Below are positions 6,928 to 14,313 of a stretch of DNA of 14,313 nucleotides, in pieces (the stretch's first letter is position 1; every line of letters starts with the position of its first letter). The stretch spans positions 1-14,313 of the forward strand of contig CAJBAP010000175.1 of the NCBI GenBank assembly GCA_903950295.1, in the 5' to 3' direction. A model generated the notes under the pieces. That model was given only the letters and a program-made list of their open reading frames with translations. It searched no databases and was not told the DNA's origin. The stretch is from an uncultured Rhodocyclaceae bacterium (GTDB lineage: Bacteria > Pseudomonadota > Gammaproteobacteria > Burkholderiales > Rhodocyclaceae). The position numbers and the translations under genes are program-made.

Positions 6928-8880
6928 TCAGAACTTGTAGCGGATTTCGCCGAAAAAGTTGCGCCCGGGCAGGGGCAGGTTGTTCGGAATATTCTTGTGC
7001 GAATAATCCGCCGCATCCACATCGAGCATATTTCGGATGGAAGCGGCAAACTCCCATTGCTTGTCGTGCACGTAACGAACCGTGGTGTTCGCCAGCGTAT
7101 AGCTGTCAATTTGTACGCGAGAGCCATAAACCGGACGCCCGTCAAACCAGTTGGCCTGCAGATCCCAGTTCCACTTGGGCAGGAATGCCCAATCCGCACG
7201 CAGGAAGGCTTGTTGCAGCGGTATCCCCAGGTCGCGCAACGGCGAATCTACTTCTTGCATATGGCTCATGCTGGCGGAAAGCCAAAACGTCTTGCTTGCC
7301 TGCCATTGGGCCTCCAGATCGACACCACGGGTCACATACTGGTCAAAATTCTTGAACTGATAAGGCGCTGCAATATCCGGAGCAATGACGTCGGAGCGCG
7401 CAAAGTGATAAAGGCTCAAGCCCAGCCGCAGGTCGCGTGTCGCCAGATAGGAAAATGACAAATCCCAGGTTTTTGATTTTTCCGGCTTGAGCGCAGGATT
7501 GGGTGGATTGGCTGCAGTCGTGACATGCAGTTCCAGGTATGACGGTGCCCTGAAAGCCTCGCCGTACATCAGCTTGGACGACAGTCGGTCGGTGGTTTGC
7601 CAAACGACTGCGACGCGGGGATTTACCGTACCGCCAACATCGGAGTAGTGGTCATAACGTGCGCCCGCGGTGAGTTCCCAGTTGTCCGCGAAGCTCCAGG
7701 CATCCTGCACGAACAGATAACTGTTCCGGCGCGTTTGTGGCGCATCCAGGAGCTTCGGTACTTGATCCCAGTGCTGGTTGAAGGAATACAAGTCCTGCAG
7801 GATGTAACCGCCGCCGAAGCGTAACGCATGGTCCTTGAAACCAGTGAAGAGCGCGCTGGCTTCAAAATTCAAACGGCGTTCGGCCGAACTTGTGTCATTG
7901 AGATGCAGAGACGCCAAGGGCAGGGCGCCGGGAGGGAGTTCCCAAAAGCCATTGCCGGAAGAGTATTCGGTATCCCGATAGCGCAATTCGGCATTCACTC
8001 CCCAATCCTTGGCAAAGCTGCCGTTGTTGTAAAGCAGCGCAAGGCTCGCGTTGCCGTCGTTCGCGCGTGTGATGGGATCCAGCACGCCGGCACCCGTCAG
8101 ACCGATGGCGATGTTGTCGTGTTTGGTGTAGTCCGCCAGCAGGCGCCAGCTGTCTTTCCCGATGGAAAAGTGAATATCCTGGTTGTCCCAGCCGTAGTCG
8201 GCATGACCGAAGGCGCCCAGCTTGTCTCTGGCAATGAATGGCTGATGACCGTCGGTGCGCGCGATGTCGGCAGTGAAGCTGATGTCGAAACCGTTCCAGT
8301 TCGTGCCATGCTGCACCCAGGCTGCCTGGGTATCGAAGCTGCCGGCCCGAACGCCCGCCTCGGATTGGTTGATCTTCCCGGCGGTCTTGGTGATGACGTT
8401 GATTGCGCCGGCGGCGGCATCCGAACCAAACAATGCCGAGCCGGGGCCGCGGATGATCTCCACCCGCTCGATCATGTTTGCGGGCATCCCTTTCCAGAAA
8501 ATGCTGGGCGACCACACCAGATCTTTTGCCGGCGCGCCATTCACCATCAGCAGCACGTTAGCCCCCGAAGCGCCGCGGAATGTGATCAGCGGCTTGAAGC
8601 CAAACAGGTTGTTCTTGATGTAGATGCCCGGTACGCTCTGCAGGATCTCCATGAGATTGGTCGTGCCCGTGGCCTTGATGTCCTCCGCCGTGATGACCGA
8701 GACGACCGAGGGTGCCTTTGAGCGCTTTTGCAGGGTATTGGTGGAAATGCTGACTTTCAAATCCATCAACTCTGCCAGGCTCAATGGCAGCAGATCTTCC
8801 ACTTCCTGATCAGGATTCGCATGCGTGGGGAGAGTCTGGAGCAGGCCGACAAGCAATATGACGAGTGAGCGAATTTTCAT
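6928..8880 (-). CDS. TonB-dependent outer-membrane receptor
   Basis: A 650-residue outer-membrane receptor. It has a signal peptide (MKIRSLVILLVGLLQTLPTHA, residues 1-21) and a short N-terminal region with LSLAELMDLKVS. The plug domain is about 50-165 (SVVSVITAEDI, LMEILQSVPGIYI, the ERVEIIRGPGSALFGSDA signature and GAINVITKTAG). A beta-barrel follows and ends with a C-terminal phenylalanine (FFGEIRYKF), as barrel-assembly substrates do. Such proteins import siderophores, cobalamin or other scarce ligands using TonB energy; the ligand cannot be read here. No STN signalling domain is present. The start at 8880 is chosen because it gives a clean signal peptide. The frame stays open far upstream, into the antisense of hisG, but that part has no support. 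It is the first gene of a set with yfiR-like and kinase genes. Confidence 0.93.
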   Translation of the reverse strand: MKIRSLVILLVGLLQTLPTHANPDQEVEDLLPLSLAELMDLKVSISTNTLQKRSKAPSVVSVITAEDIKATGTTNLMEILQSVPGIYIKNNLFGFKPLITFRGASGANVLLMVNGAPAKDLVWSPSIFWKGMPANMIERVEIIRGPGSALFGSDAAAGAINVITKTAGKINQSEAGVRAGSFDTQAAWVQHGTNWNGFDISFTADIARTDGHQPFIARDKLGAFGHADYGWDNQDIHFSIGKDSWRLLADYTKHDNIAIGLTGAGVLDPITRANDGNASLALLYNNGSFAKDWGVNAELRYRDTEYSSGNGFWELPPGALPLASLHLNDTSSAERRLNFEASALFTGFKDHALRFGGGYILQDLYSFNQHWDQVPKLLDAPQTRRNSYLFVQDAWSFADNWELTAGARYDHYSDVGGTVNPRVAVVWQTTDRLSSKLMYGEAFRAPSYLELHVTTAANPPNPALKPEKSKTWDLSFSYLATRDLRLGLSLYHFARSDVIAPDIAAPYQFKNFDQYVTRGVDLEAQWQASKTFWLSASMSHMQEVDSPLRDLGIPLQQAFLRADWAFLPKWNWDLQANWFDGRPVYGSRVQIDSYTLANTTVRYVHDKQWEFAASIRNMLDVDAADYSHKNIPNNLPLPGRNFFGEIRYKF

Positions 8881-9078
8881 ATTCTTTGGGAACGCGATCC
8901 GGTTAATAGCACGGTGGTTCAAGCCTTTCATGATACCAAGAGGCGTCTGCTTGCGTGCCACGGCAGTGATGATTTCCGTATTGCCCCGAGTTTGGCCTGG
9001 CACGAACGTTTCTCTGCGAATATTCATCCGATGCTTTATCGTTCGGGTCTTTGACATTTCTCTCACCCTGGATAGACC
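8881..9078. other. Divergent intergenic region, TonB receptor / hisG
   Basis: These 198 bases must hold both divergent promoters. On the plus strand TTGACA at 9051-9056 is a perfect -35 hexamer, but the nearest -10-like sequence (GATAGA, 9071-9076) is only 14 bases away and runs almost into the hisG ATG, so it is doubtful. A GGA at 9070-9072 is the only ribosome binding site candidate for hisG. On the minus strand I found no convincing promoter, Fur-like box or riboswitch fold. Confidence 0.4.
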
Positions 9079-9960
9079 ATGAACACACCGCACAAATTGC
9101 GTTTGGGCATTCCCAAAGGCAGCCTGCAGGACACCACCCAGAAACTCTTTATCCGTGCCGGTTTCGATCTGCGCATCTCGGGCCGTTCCTACTACCCGGG
9201 CATCGACGATGCCGAGATCGAGTGCATCCTGATCCGCCCGCAGGAAATGGCGCGCTACGTTGGGCAGGGCATCATCGACTGCGCCATCACGGGCCTGGAC
9301 TGGATACTCGAGACCGGCGCCGACGTGGCGGAACTGGCCGATCTGCGCGCGCCCTGGCCGAATTACGGCGTGGTGCGCTGGGTGATGGCAGCCAAAGAAG
9401 ACTCCCCGTTCCAGTCCGTGAAGGATCTGCAGGGCAAGCGCATTGCCACCGAGACGGTCGGCATGACCCGGCGTTTCCTCGAACAGCATGGCGTGACCGC
9501 CGAGGTGGAATTTTCCTGGGGTGCCACCGAAGTGAAGCCGCCGATCCTGGCCGATGCGATCGTCGATGTTTCGGAGACGGGCTCGTCCCTGCGCGCCAAC
9601 AACCTCAAGGTGCTGCATGTGGTGCTAGAAAGCACTCCGCGCTTCATCGCCAACCACCAGTCGCTGGCCGATGAATGGAAGCACGGCAAGATCGAGCGCC
9701 TGCTGATGTTGCTCAAGGGCGCCATCGCCGCCGCCACCCGGGTGCTGCTGTCGATGAACGTGCCGCGTGCCAGCGTCGATAGCGTGTTGAAGATTCTGCC
9801 GGCGCTCGCCACGCCCACGCTGTCCACACTGGCTGATCCGGATTGGGTGGAGCTCAGTACGGTGGTGGAAGAAAAGTTCGTGCGCGAGCTCATCCCCCAG
9901 CTTTATCAGGCCGGTGCGCGCGGCATCATCGAATTGCCCATCAACAAGATCGTCGAATAG
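9079..9960 (+). CDS. hisG: ATP phosphoribosyltransferase, long form
   Basis: Catalyses the first step of histidine synthesis: ATP plus PRPP gives phosphoribosyl-ATP and diphosphate, in the cytosol. Family landmarks in order: RLGIPKGSLQ near the N terminus (8-17), GIIDCAITGLDWILE (about 69-83), and the PRPP-binding loop IVDVSETGSSLRANNLK (about 161-177). The protein has 293 residues and a C-terminal regulatory domain (about 210-293: VPRASVDSVLKILPAL, then GARGIIELPINKIVE). This is the long form, which is feedback-inhibited by histidine and works without HisZ. Many betaproteobacteria carry the short form of about 210 residues within a his operon. Here hisG stands alone, with no other his gene in the window. 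It may be the only copy or a second, different one. Confidence 0.95.
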   Translation: MNTPHKLRLGIPKGSLQDTTQKLFIRAGFDLRISGRSYYPGIDDAEIECILIRPQEMARYVGQGIIDCAITGLDWILETGADVAELADLRAPWPNYGVVRWVMAAKEDSPFQSVKDLQGKRIATETVGMTRRFLEQHGVTAEVEFSWGATEVKPPILADAIVDVSETGSSLRANNLKVLHVVLESTPRFIANHQSLADEWKHGKIERLLMLLKGAIAAATRVLLSMNVPRASVDSVLKILPALATPTLSTLADPDWVELSTVVEEKFVRELIPQLYQAGARGIIELPINKIVE

Positions 9961-9961
9961 G

Positions 9962-10005
9962 CGTCCCCACGTCAGCCGCCGTTCCGGCTGACACCGTCCC
10001 CACGT
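9962..10005. repeat. 11-base direct repeat with an enclosed hairpin
   Basis: CGTCCCCACGT occurs at 9962-9972 and 9995-10005, a period of 33 bases. Between them GTCAGCC (9971-9977) pairs with GGCTGAC (9986-9992), with one more G-C pair inside, around a six-base loop. It lies two bases after the hisG stop. There is no T tract, so it is a weak terminator candidate at best. Confidence 0.5.
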
Positions 10006-10024
10006 TGGCGGCGTGCCAGCTATC

Positions 10025-10048
10025 GCCGTCCCGCCAGCGCCGACTTTT
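10025..10048 (+). repeat. Dispersed 24-base repeat, copy 2
   Basis: GCCGTCCCGCCAGCGCCGAC followed by four T, identical to copy 1 (936-959, other strand). It ends 19 bases before the ATG of the secretion ATPase gene and points in the same direction as that gene, as copy 1 does relative to the MFS gene. A TATAGT at 10054-10059 follows. Confidence 0.8.
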
Positions 10049-10053
10049 ATCGG

Positions 10054-10059
10054 TATAGT
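10054..10059 (+). promoter_or_regulatory. Candidate -10 box close to the ATPase start
   Basis: TATAGT lies only eight bases before the ATG at 10068, and no Shine-Dalgarno is visible in CACGTTTC. If this box is used, the transcript would be leaderless or nearly so. No good -35 box is found 16-18 bases upstream, where the 24-base repeat lies, so the call is weak. Confidence 0.25.
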
Positions 10060-10067
10060 CACGTTTC

Positions 10068-11876
10068 ATGAACACTCCAGCCCCAGCCACCGCCAACGAG
10101 CATCGCCTTACCCTGCCGGAACTTGTCGACGCGCTGATCGAGGCCGGCAAGGTGCCGCGTGCCGAAGCCGAGGTATTTCGCCAGGAGCGCCGCTATTACC
10201 GCGGTGAGCGGCATCCGCTGATCGTCATTGCCGAGCAACGCTGGAAATCGGTCGAGCCTCCGCATCGCGTGCTCGATCTCGATGTCCTGACCGAATGGCT
10301 GGCGGAGTGGTCGGGGCTGCCCTACTTTCACATCGATCCGCTCAAGGTGAATTTGAGTGCCATCACCGACGTGATGAGCAGCGCCTACGCGACGCGTTTC
10401 CGCATTCTGCCGGTGGAGGTGCGCTCGAACGAGGTGGTCGTTGCCACGGCCGAGCCCTTCATCCGTGGCTGGGAGGCCGAGCTCAAGCCGATCCTGAAGA
10501 AGGATATCCGCCTCGTCATCGCCAATCCCGAAGACATCGCCCGCTACCAGGTCGAGTTCTACAACATGGCGCGCTCGATCAAGGGCGCCTTGAAGCGCGG
10601 CGACGTTGCCCGCACGGGCATCAACAGCTTCGAGCAACTGGTCGAACTGGGCAAGGGCAAGGCGTCGCTCGACGCCAACGACCAGCATGTGGTGATGATC
10701 GTCGACTGGCTCTGGCTGTATGCCTTCGAGCAGCGCGCCTCCGACATCCACGTCGAGCCGCGCCGCGATATGGGCGTGGTGCGTTTCCGCATCGACGGCG
10801 TGCTGCATCAGGTCTATCAGATTCCAATGGCGGTACTGAATGCGATGACCAGCCGCATCAAGATTCTCGGCCGCATGGACGTGGTGGAGAAGCGCCGTCC
10901 GCAGGATGGCCGCATCAAGACGCGTTCGCCCGACGGCCAGGAAATCGAGCTGCGCCTGTCGACGCTGCCCACTGCCTTTGGCGAAAAACTGGTGATGCGC
11001 ATCTTCGATCCCGAGGTGCTGGTGCGCGACTTTGCCGATCTCGGCTTTTCCCCGGAGGATGCCGCGCGCTGGCAGGGCATGACCAGCCAGCCCAACGGCA
11101 TCATCCTCGTCACCGGCCCGACCGGTTCGGGCAAGACCACCACGCTGTATTCGACCCTCAAGCAACTGGCGACGCAGGAGGTGAATGTCTGTACGCTGGA
11201 AGATCCGATCGAGATGATCGAACCGGCCTTCAACCAGGTTCAGGTGGTGGCAGATATCGGCATGGATTTCGCCACCGGCATCCGCGCGCTGATGCGGCAG
11301 GATCCGGACATCATCATGGTCGGCGAGATCCGCGACATCGAGACAGCCGAGATGGCGGTGCAGGCAGCGCTGACCGGCCACCTGGTGCTATCCACCCTGC
11401 ACACCAATGACGCGCCGACGGCGATTACCCGTTTGCTCGATCTTGGCGTGCCGCCCTATCTGATTCAATCGACCGTGCTGGGCGTCATGGCGCAGCGCCT
11501 GGTGCGCACGCTTTGCCCGCACTGCAAGAAGGCCGGCGGGCTGCGTGCCGAAGATGAAGCCCTCTGGCAAGGCATGGTGGCGCCATGGAAATCGAAGAAG
11601 CCGACCCAGCTCTATCATCCAGTCGGTTGCCTGGAGTGCCGCATGACCGGTTACATGGGGCGGTTGGGGCTTTACGAAATCATGCCGATGTCACTCGACC
11701 TGAAGTCGATGGTCTCGGCACATACCGATCTGGCGCAATTCCGCGAACGTGCCGCCAAGGCTGGCATGCAGCCGCTGCGCATTGCCGGTGCGCGCAAGGT
11801 GGCGGCGGGACTGACGACCATGGAAGAGGTGCTGAAGGTCGCACCGCCGCTGCATGATCTGACGCAGAATCAGTAG
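10068..11876 (+). CDS. GspE/PilB-family secretion ATPase (orphan)
   Basis: A 602-residue hexameric ATPase of the type II secretion / type IV pilus assembly family, acting at the cytoplasmic face of the inner membrane. The N-terminal MshEN/GspE-N-like region is about 60-165 (LAEWSGLPYFHIDPLKV, then FRILPVEVRSNEVVVATAEP). The catalytic core has SDIHVEP (225-231), Walker A GPTGSGKTTT (350-359), an Asp box CTLEDPIE (375-382), Walker B DIIMVGEIRD (414-423) and a His box STLHTND (442-448). Four cysteines, C483, C486, C521 and C524, form the zinc site usual in GspE and PilB. All motifs are intact, so it should be active. No pilin, platform or secretin gene is adjacent; the upstream gene is hisG. Whether it serves a pilus or a secretion system cannot be told. 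The stop overlaps the convergent FecR-domain gene by seven bases. Confidence 0.92.
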   Translation: MNTPAPATANEHRLTLPELVDALIEAGKVPRAEAEVFRQERRYYRGERHPLIVIAEQRWKSVEPPHRVLDLDVLTEWLAEWSGLPYFHIDPLKVNLSAITDVMSSAYATRFRILPVEVRSNEVVVATAEPFIRGWEAELKPILKKDIRLVIANPEDIARYQVEFYNMARSIKGALKRGDVARTGINSFEQLVELGKGKASLDANDQHVVMIVDWLWLYAFEQRASDIHVEPRRDMGVVRFRIDGVLHQVYQIPMAVLNAMTSRIKILGRMDVVEKRRPQDGRIKTRSPDGQEIELRLSTLPTAFGEKLVMRIFDPEVLVRDFADLGFSPEDAARWQGMTSQPNGIILVTGPTGSGKTTTLYSTLKQLATQEVNVCTLEDPIEMIEPAFNQVQVVADIGMDFATGIRALMRQDPDIIMVGEIRDIETAEMAVQAALTGHLVLSTLHTNDAPTAITRLLDLGVPPYLIQSTVLGVMAQRLVRTLCPHCKKAGGLRAEDEALWQGMVAPWKSKKPTQLYHPVGCLECRMTGYMGRLGLYEIMPMSLDLKSMVSAHTDLAQFRERAAKAGMQPLRIAGARKVAAGLTTMEEVLKVAPPLHDLTQNQ

Positions 11877-12565
11877 CCATCCCCGGCCTGGACCTGGCCG
11901 TAGAACGGCGGCCAGCGTCCCACCAGGTTTTCCAGCAGGATCAGTTCGGTGTCGGTGTGGTTGATGACCGGCGCGGTCACCATCGTGGACGGCATTTTCA
12001 TGTCGTTGGAAATGTAGATCGGGTGATCGTGGTGGGTGGTGAGCAAGGTCTCCCACTGTTCCGGGGCCGCCGTCGGGATGACCTTCGCTTCGCCGTAGCA
12101 GAGGCAGAAGTAGGTTGGCGCCGTGTCGCTTGCCGTCCCGCCAGCACCGACTTTTTCTTCAATATAGCAGGCCGTGCCGCGAATGCCGATGGTGGCGGTG
12201 GCGAAATGGATTTCCCTGTTGCCCTTGCCGAACACCGAGAGGATGCGGCCGTTCAGTATGCGCATGAAATCCGCGGCTGTCTGGCCGAAACTCACCGTGC
12301 TGCCGCCGCGCTGCAGGAAGGCGTCCTGGCCGATCACATAGAGTGCTTCGCCGTCGGTTGCGGTGATGACGGTGTCTCCGGGCAGGATCAACTGCCCGGC
12401 CCGTGCCGGCTTGCCATTGACCATGACTTGTCCCTTGATCTGGTGCAGTCCGGCGGGCACAGGATTGTTGCCAGCGGCCAAGGCGCGTTGCAGGAAGCCC
12501 ATGATGCCTCCGGACGAAAGCAGGCCAGCGGCGGAGAGTTGTTGCAGGAGTTGGCGGCGTTTCAT
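11870..12565 (-). CDS. Tat-exported FecR-domain protein with repeat-derived insert
   Basis: A 231-residue protein with a FecR-like domain. The N terminus ([20 protein letters not shown], then FLQRALAAG) has a twin-arginine pair at residues 3-4 followed by a hydrophobic stretch, suggesting Tat export to the periplasm. The FecR domain covers about 45-160: [39 protein letters not shown], then the hallmark [12 protein letters not shown] (125-136) and TYFCLCYG (151-158). Between these last two lies [14 protein letters not shown] (137-150). Residues 137-145 are encoded by the dispersed repeat at 12132-12155 and look like an insertion relative to the short spacer I recall in relatives. The role is unknown; FecR proteins relay outer-membrane signals. 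The start overlaps the stop of the upstream hybrid kinase gene (ATGA, 12562-12565). Confidence 0.82.
   Translation of the reverse strand: MKRRQLLQQLSAAGLLSSGGIMGFLQRALAAGNNPVPAGLHQIKGQVMVNGKPARAGQLILPGDTVITATDGEALYVIGQDAFLQRGGSTVSFGQTAADFMRILNGRILSVFGKGNREIHFATATIGIRGTACYIEEKVGAGGTASDTAPTYFCLCYGEAKVIPTAAPEQWETLLTTHHDHPIYISNDMKMPSTMVTAPVINHTDTELILLENLVGRWPPFYGQVQAGDGY
12132..12155 (+). repeat. Dispersed 24-base repeat, copy 3, inside the FecR-domain gene
   Basis: Same sequence as copies 1 and 2 except A in place of G at 12146. It lies antisense to the gene, and its reading on the coding strand gives KVGAGGTA in frame. A short similarity to the flank of copy 2 (a TATAG 14 to 17 bases after the repeat core's GAC in both) suggests the element may be a little longer than 24 bases. 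Confidence 0.75.
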
Positions 12566-14313
12566 GGTGTTGGTACCCAGCGTGTCAGCACTGTTTCGAG
12601 TTGGTCGCGCGTTATCGGCTTGGCAATATAGTCGTCCATGCCGACGGCGAGGCAGGCTTCGCGGTCACCCTGCATGGCGTTGGCGGTCATCGCGATTATC
12701 GTAACCCGGTCGCCGCGCGCGCGCAGTGCGGTAGTGGCTTCGAACCCATCCATGATCGGCATCTGACAATCCATCAATACCAGATCATAGCGGTGGGTTG
12801 CCAGTGCTTCCAGCGCTTCGTGCCCGTTGTTGGCGATGTCGACCTGAGTGAAACCCAGCGATTTCAGCAATCCCTGTGCAACGACCTGGTTAACGCGGTT
12901 GTCCTCGGTGACGAGGATGCGTGCGCTCCGTGTGCTGGGTGGTGTGATCGGTTGTGGCGTGTTGTTGCTGGTGAGAATGGGCGTGGCATTGCCGGCAGGT
13001 TTCGGGGCCAGCACGGCGGCAAGGGTGTTGAGCAACTGTTGTTCGCGTACCGGCTTGGTGAGGTAGGCGGAAAAACCTTCGGCCTCGGCGCGACTGGCAT
13101 CACCAGGCAGAGGCGAGGCGGTGATGAGAATCATGTGCGTCGCGGCGAGATTGGCATCGGCGCGGATCGCACGGCCGAGTGTCTCACCGTCCATTTCCGG
13201 CATCAGCTTGTCGATGATGGCGATATCGAAAGCCTGGCCGGCAGCGTGGGCCGCGCGCAAGGTGGCGAGGGCTTCAGCACCACCGCTGGCGAGTTCGTGA
13301 TGAAAGCCGAGACGCGTGAGTTGTATCGAGAGAATTTCACGCGCCGTTGCCGTGTCGTCGACCGCCAGTACGCGCAAGCGTGCGCGTGCCTCGGGGGAGA
13401 GGGGGGCGGGAGCTTCCTGTGGCGGGGCATGTGAGCGTTGCAGACATGCCGAAAACCAGAACGTCGAACCGTGCCCCGGCGTGCTCGACAGGCCGACCGT
13501 GCCTCCCATCAGTTCGGCCAGTTGTTTGCTGATGGCTAGCCCGAGTCCGGTACCGCCGTATTTTCGGCTGGTCGAACCATCGACCTGGGTGAACGCCGCA
13601 AACAGCTTGCCTTGCTTGTTGGCCGGGATGCCGATGCCGGTGTCGCTGACCTCGAAGCGCAGGGTCAGCTTGTCGTCGCTCGAAGTATCGTCCCTGGCAA
13701 TACGGACGACGACCTGGCCCTGCTCGGTGAATTTGATGGCATTGCCGACAAAATTGGTCAGTACCTGGCGCAGTCGGCCGGGATCGCCAACCAGGTGTGT
13801 CGGCACATCCGGTGCGACCACGCAGTGAAACTCGAGGCCCTTTTCGGCGGCGCGCCAGGAAAACAGGTCGGCAAAGTCGTCGATCATGGTGCGCAAGTCG
13901 AAGTCGAGTGCCTCGATGTCGAGCTTCTGCGCCTCGATTTTCGAGAAGTCGAGAATATCGTTGATGATGGCGAGCAACGCCTCGGCCGAACTGCCGATCG
14001 TCTGCGCGTAATGGCGTTGTTCTGCGGACAGCGGTGTGTCGGACAGCAACTGACCCATGCCGATGATGCCGTTCATCGGGGTGCGGATTTCATGGCTCAT
14101 GTTGGCGAGGAATTCGCTTTTGACCCGCGTGGCTTCTTCGGCGGTGTCGCGCGCCTGCGCGAGTTCGGTGTTGGCTGCCGAAAGCGCGGCGGTACGCTCG
14201 GCAACGCGCGATTCCAGGTTGGCGGTGCTGTCGGCAACCGTTTGCGCCATGTGATTGAACGAGCGGGTCAGGGTACCGATTTCATCGAGCGTGCGGTCAT
14301 GCACGCGCGTCGC
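12562..14313 (-). CDS. Hybrid histidine kinase with two receiver domains, N terminus missing
   Basis: The frame is open to the right edge, giving the last 583 residues; the start codon and any sensor or membrane part lie outside. Visible order: end of a HAMP domain ([20 protein letters not shown], about 7-26), coiled coil, HisKA with phospho-acceptor H74 in [15 protein letters not shown], ATPase domain with N box ([12 protein letters not shown]), G1 (DTGIGIP) and G2 ([10 protein letters not shown]). First receiver domain about 311-435, with phospho-acceptor D368 in [11 protein letters not shown]; second about 464-578, with D515 in [11 protein letters not shown]. Both receivers keep the acidic pair, the aspartate and the lysine, so both look active. 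No Hpt domain follows, so the phosphoryl group must pass to a separate Hpt protein. The stop overlaps the FecR-domain gene start (ATGA). Confidence 0.95.
   Translation of the reverse strand, partial: ATRVHDRTLDEIGTLTRSFNHMAQTVADSTANLESRVAERTAALSAANTELAQARDTAEEATRVKSEFLANMSHEIRTPMNGIIGMGQLLSDTPLSAEQRHYAQTIGSSAEALLAIINDILDFSKIEAQKLDIEALDFDLRTMIDDFADLFSWRAAEKGLEFHCVVAPDVPTHLVGDPGRLRQVLTNFVGNAIKFTEQGQVVVRIARDDTSSDDKLTLRFEVSDTGIGIPANKQGKLFAAFTQVDGSTSRKYGGTGLGLAISKQLAELMGGTVGLSSTPGHGSTFWFSACLQRSHAPPQEAPAPLSPEARARLRVLAVDDTATAREILSIQLTRLGFHHELASGGAEALATLRAAHAAGQAFDIAIIDKLMPEMDGETLGRAIRADANLAATHMILITASPLPGDASRAEAEGFSAYLTKPVREQQLLNTLAAVLAPKPAGNATPILTSNNTPQPITPPSTRSARILVTEDNRVNQVVAQGLLKSLGFTQVDIANNGHEALEALATHRYDLVLMDCQMPIMDGFEATTALRARGDRVTIIAMTANAMQGDREACLAVGMDDYIAKPITRDQLETVLTRWVPTP

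Noticed and set aside
8998..9013. Sigma54-like site upstream of hisG (TGGCACG, four bases, TTTCT).
   Set aside because: The nearly invariant GC of the -12 element reads TC here, and hisG is not a typical sigma54 gene.
8881..9078. Possible cobalamin riboswitch or Fur box before the TonB receptor gene.
   Set aside because: The leader is short, and neither a B12-box-like sequence nor a Fur-like palindrome was found.
8881..9618. In-frame upstream extension of the TonB receptor running antisense through hisG.
   Set aside because: The signal peptide starts at 8880. The upstream part is antisense to hisG and has no domain or ribosome binding site that would support it.
10059..11381. 440-codon open frame on the minus strand opposite the secretion ATPase gene.
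   Set aside because: The plus-strand protein has all family motifs; the antisense product shows only composition-driven H, D, R and G runs.
5100..13760. Similar stretches shared by the two kinase genes (near 5110-5160 and 13715-13760, and around the G1 boxes).
   Set aside because: They encode the conserved N and G boxes of the ATPase domain, so this is family homology and not a repeat element.

Overview
The window is a GC-rich (not computed), densely coded bacterial chromosomal segment. The gene content suggests a Gram-negative betaproteobacterium, perhaps of the Rhodocyclales type: bacteriohemerythrin, HtpG, GreB, TonB receptor, YfiR, hybrid kinases and a GspE/PilB-type ATPase. The taxonomic placement is inference from gene families and general look, not from a marker gene. 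No rRNA, tRNA, CRISPR, transposase or integrase was seen.

Layout from left to right. (1) 1-932, minus: the first 310 residues of an MFS transporter whose 3' end lies beyond the left edge. (2) 1052-2812, plus: four tightly packed genes, antitoxin (MazE/AbrB-like), Doc-type toxin, greB and a bacteriohemerythrin. The first three are joined by 4-base ATGA overlaps, and a sigma70-like promoter with a possible operator lies in front. (3) 2892-4814, plus: htpG behind a very good sigma32-type heat-shock promoter. (4) 4835-8880, minus: a three-gene set read as TonB-dependent receptor, then YfiR-family periplasmic protein, then a membrane histidine kinase with a CHASE8-like sensor region. (5) 9079-9960, plus: a long-form hisG away from any other his gene. 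(6) 10068-11876, plus: an orphan GspE/PilB-type secretion ATPase. (7) 11870-14313, minus: a hybrid histidine kinase with two receiver domains (5' end beyond the right edge), coupled by an ATGA overlap to a Tat-exported FecR-domain protein.

How the genes work together. The window is rich in envelope sensing. The receptor-YfiR-kinase set looks like a YfiBNR-type switch in which the diguanylate cyclase is replaced by a histidine kinase. The hybrid kinase-FecR pair is a second candidate sensory unit. No response regulator gene or his-operon partner is present, so outputs must lie elsewhere.

The most unusual non-coding signal is a 24-base dispersed repeat found three times: directly before the start codons of the MFS gene and the secretion ATPase gene, and inside the FecR-domain gene. 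In the last it adds about nine residues in frame at a place where, as I recall, relatives have none. It behaves like a small REP-like or mobile element.
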